Shown: one piece after another, positions 10,944 through 11,729 of the stretch
Layout of the letters: each line of letters begins with the position of its first letter
How positions within the stretch are numbered: the first letter of the stretch is position 1
Assembly: GCA_050248375.1 (NCBI GenBank)
Contig: JBFWSL010000095.1
Coordinates: 1 to 11,729 of the forward strand
DNA: 11,729 bases
Origin: JAYZVT01 sp050248375
GTDB lineage: Bacteria; Pseudomonadota; Alphaproteobacteria; Rhizobiales; Methyloligellaceae
Reading direction: 5' to 3'
The notes under the pieces: model-generated
Seen by the model: only the letters and a program-made list of their open reading frames with translations
Databases searched by the model: none
Told to the model about the DNA's origin: nothing
Position numbers and translations under genes: made by a program

Positions 10944-11729
10944 TGACGCCTCTGTTCCATCCATTCGCCGTTGCGAATTGTCCGCCTTGCTCCGCTCGGG
11001 CTTATGAAGGTTATGGTTGGATTGCCCAGTTCCCGGGAGAGTAACGGAAGGACCTCTTTACAACTGCCACACATCTCACGTTCTACATAAATTTCGAGCC
11101 GACGGCCCGAGAGAGAGCCTCCATTCGCCCTAGCGGCCCTCAGCAGCGCTGTGGCCTCGGCGTGGAACATCGCGTTATTTGGTGCTCCGCCCAGATTCCT
11201 TGTATTCATAATGTTCGGATATCTTGCGACCATTTCGTCAACCGCCCGCCCAGCGGTTGAGCGGTCCCGTGCCGTATAGGTTGGCGCCGAAGAATTGACG
11301 CCAAAGATCGGGGTGTTGTTGAGGGATGAGACCGCGACGGTGTCCCGGTCGCGCGGCCATACCTCCCGCCCGAACAGATCGCGCGCATTATTCGCGCCAC
11401 GATAGGCGTCAATCAGTTCCCTGGCCGGTCTGCGCGCCAGCTCCGTGAGCCGTTGCGCTGCCTCTCCTGCCTCGGCCTCTCTTGCGCGGATCGCCCCTTC
11501 GGCGGTTTCAAAGGCGCTGGGGCGCGGACGCCACGCCGGGTCAACCTCCCGCACCCTTGCTATTTGTGCCTGGGCTCGCGCGTTCGCCGTCACATATCTG
11601 ACCGCTTGGGCGGGTGTCGCATCGAGCGTTCGCACACCGGCGCGGATTCTCGCGCCGCCCCGTCCACGAGGCGTATTCTGCGCTAGGCGCGTGCCTGGCT
11701 TGCCGAAGCTGTCTGGTGTGGTGTCGGTG
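10940..11729 (-). CDS. Polymorphic toxin with C-terminal deaminase domain (5' end beyond right edge)
   Basis: The frame is open from the right edge to TGA at 10940, giving 262 visible residues; the start lies outside. A GTG at 11635 is in frame, but the reading frame continues upstream without stop through TDTTPDSFGKPGTRLAQNTP, a linker-like stretch, so GTG need not be the start. A helical segment (AETAEG to LIDAYRG) precedes the C-terminal deaminase fold: DTVAVSSLNNTPIFGVNSSA, then the zinc-binding HAE in MFHAEATALLRAA (codons 11156-11164) and CGSC in REMCGSCKEVLPLL (11060-11071). His, both Cys and catalytic Glu are all present, so an active cytidine-deaminase-like toxin is expected. It could be of the BURPS668_1122, YwqJ or SCP1.201/DddA kind; which, and whether the target is DNA, RNA or nucleotide, cannot be told. 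The immunity gene follows with an ATGA overlap. Confidence 0.82.
   Translation of the reverse strand, partial: TDTTPDSFGKPGTRLAQNTPRGRGGARIRAGVRTLDATPAQAVRYVTANARAQAQIARVREVDPAWRPRPSAFETAEGAIRAREAEAGEAAQRLTELARRPARELIDAYRGANNARDLFGREVWPRDRDTVAVSSLNNTPIFGVNSSAPTYTARDRSTAGRAVDEMVARYPNIMNTRNLGGAPNNAMFHAEATALLRAARANGGSLSGRRLEIYVEREMCGSCKEVLPLLSRELGNPTITFISPSGARRTIRNGEWMEQRRQ

Overview
The window is GC-rich, densely coding DNA that looks alphaproteobacterial, most likely Hyphomicrobiales (Rhizobiales) or a close relative. The clues are the strong G/C third-position bias, two copies of a GCATGATC...GATCATGC palindromic repeat of the kind scattered through rhizobial genomes, a GTAGCCCGG dispersed repeat, and the gene types present. 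This placement is inferred from repeat style and protein similarity by eye; no marker gene was compared.

Left third (1-3978), all on the minus strand. Transcription runs from right to left: an alpha/beta hydrolase (3978 to 3283), a zinc-dependent alcohol dehydrogenase (3207 to 2080), an FAD-dependent GMC oxidoreductase (2077 to 443) and, after a 207-bp gap, the first 78 residues of a DMT-type small membrane transporter cut by the left edge. The dehydrogenase and oxidoreductase genes are 2 nt apart and look like one alcohol-oxidation unit.

Middle (4119-7584). On the plus strand an FkbM-type methyltransferase and a family 2 glycosyltransferase lie 17 nt apart, a likely glycan-building pair. 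A complex palindromic repeat separates them from a convergent TerB-like gene. Divergent from terB is an ELM1/DUF1022 protein with glycosyltransferase-B-like features. A 22-codon mini-ORF with a good ribosome binding site sits just before it.

Right-centre (7585-10229). A 329-bp gap holds a terminator-like hairpin, a second palindromic repeat and a striking 17-nt match to the 3' end of 16S rRNA. Read on the minus strand, this match is an extended Shine-Dalgarno sequence placed 7 nt before a 25-codon ORF. Then comes ettA, encoding the ABC-F translation factor EttA. It is followed by about 660 bp packed with dispersed palindromes and a 27-nt degenerate echo of the ettA 3' end.

Right end (10230-11729). 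A 66-aa protein that is almost one continuous coiled coil converges on a minus-strand toxin/immunity pair. The toxin gene runs off the right edge and ends in a deaminase domain with HAE and CxxC motifs. Its stop overlaps (ATGA) the start of an Imm1-like immunity gene. This is the clearest accessory module here. The most unusual small signal is the 16S-tail/mini-ORF element upstream of ettA.
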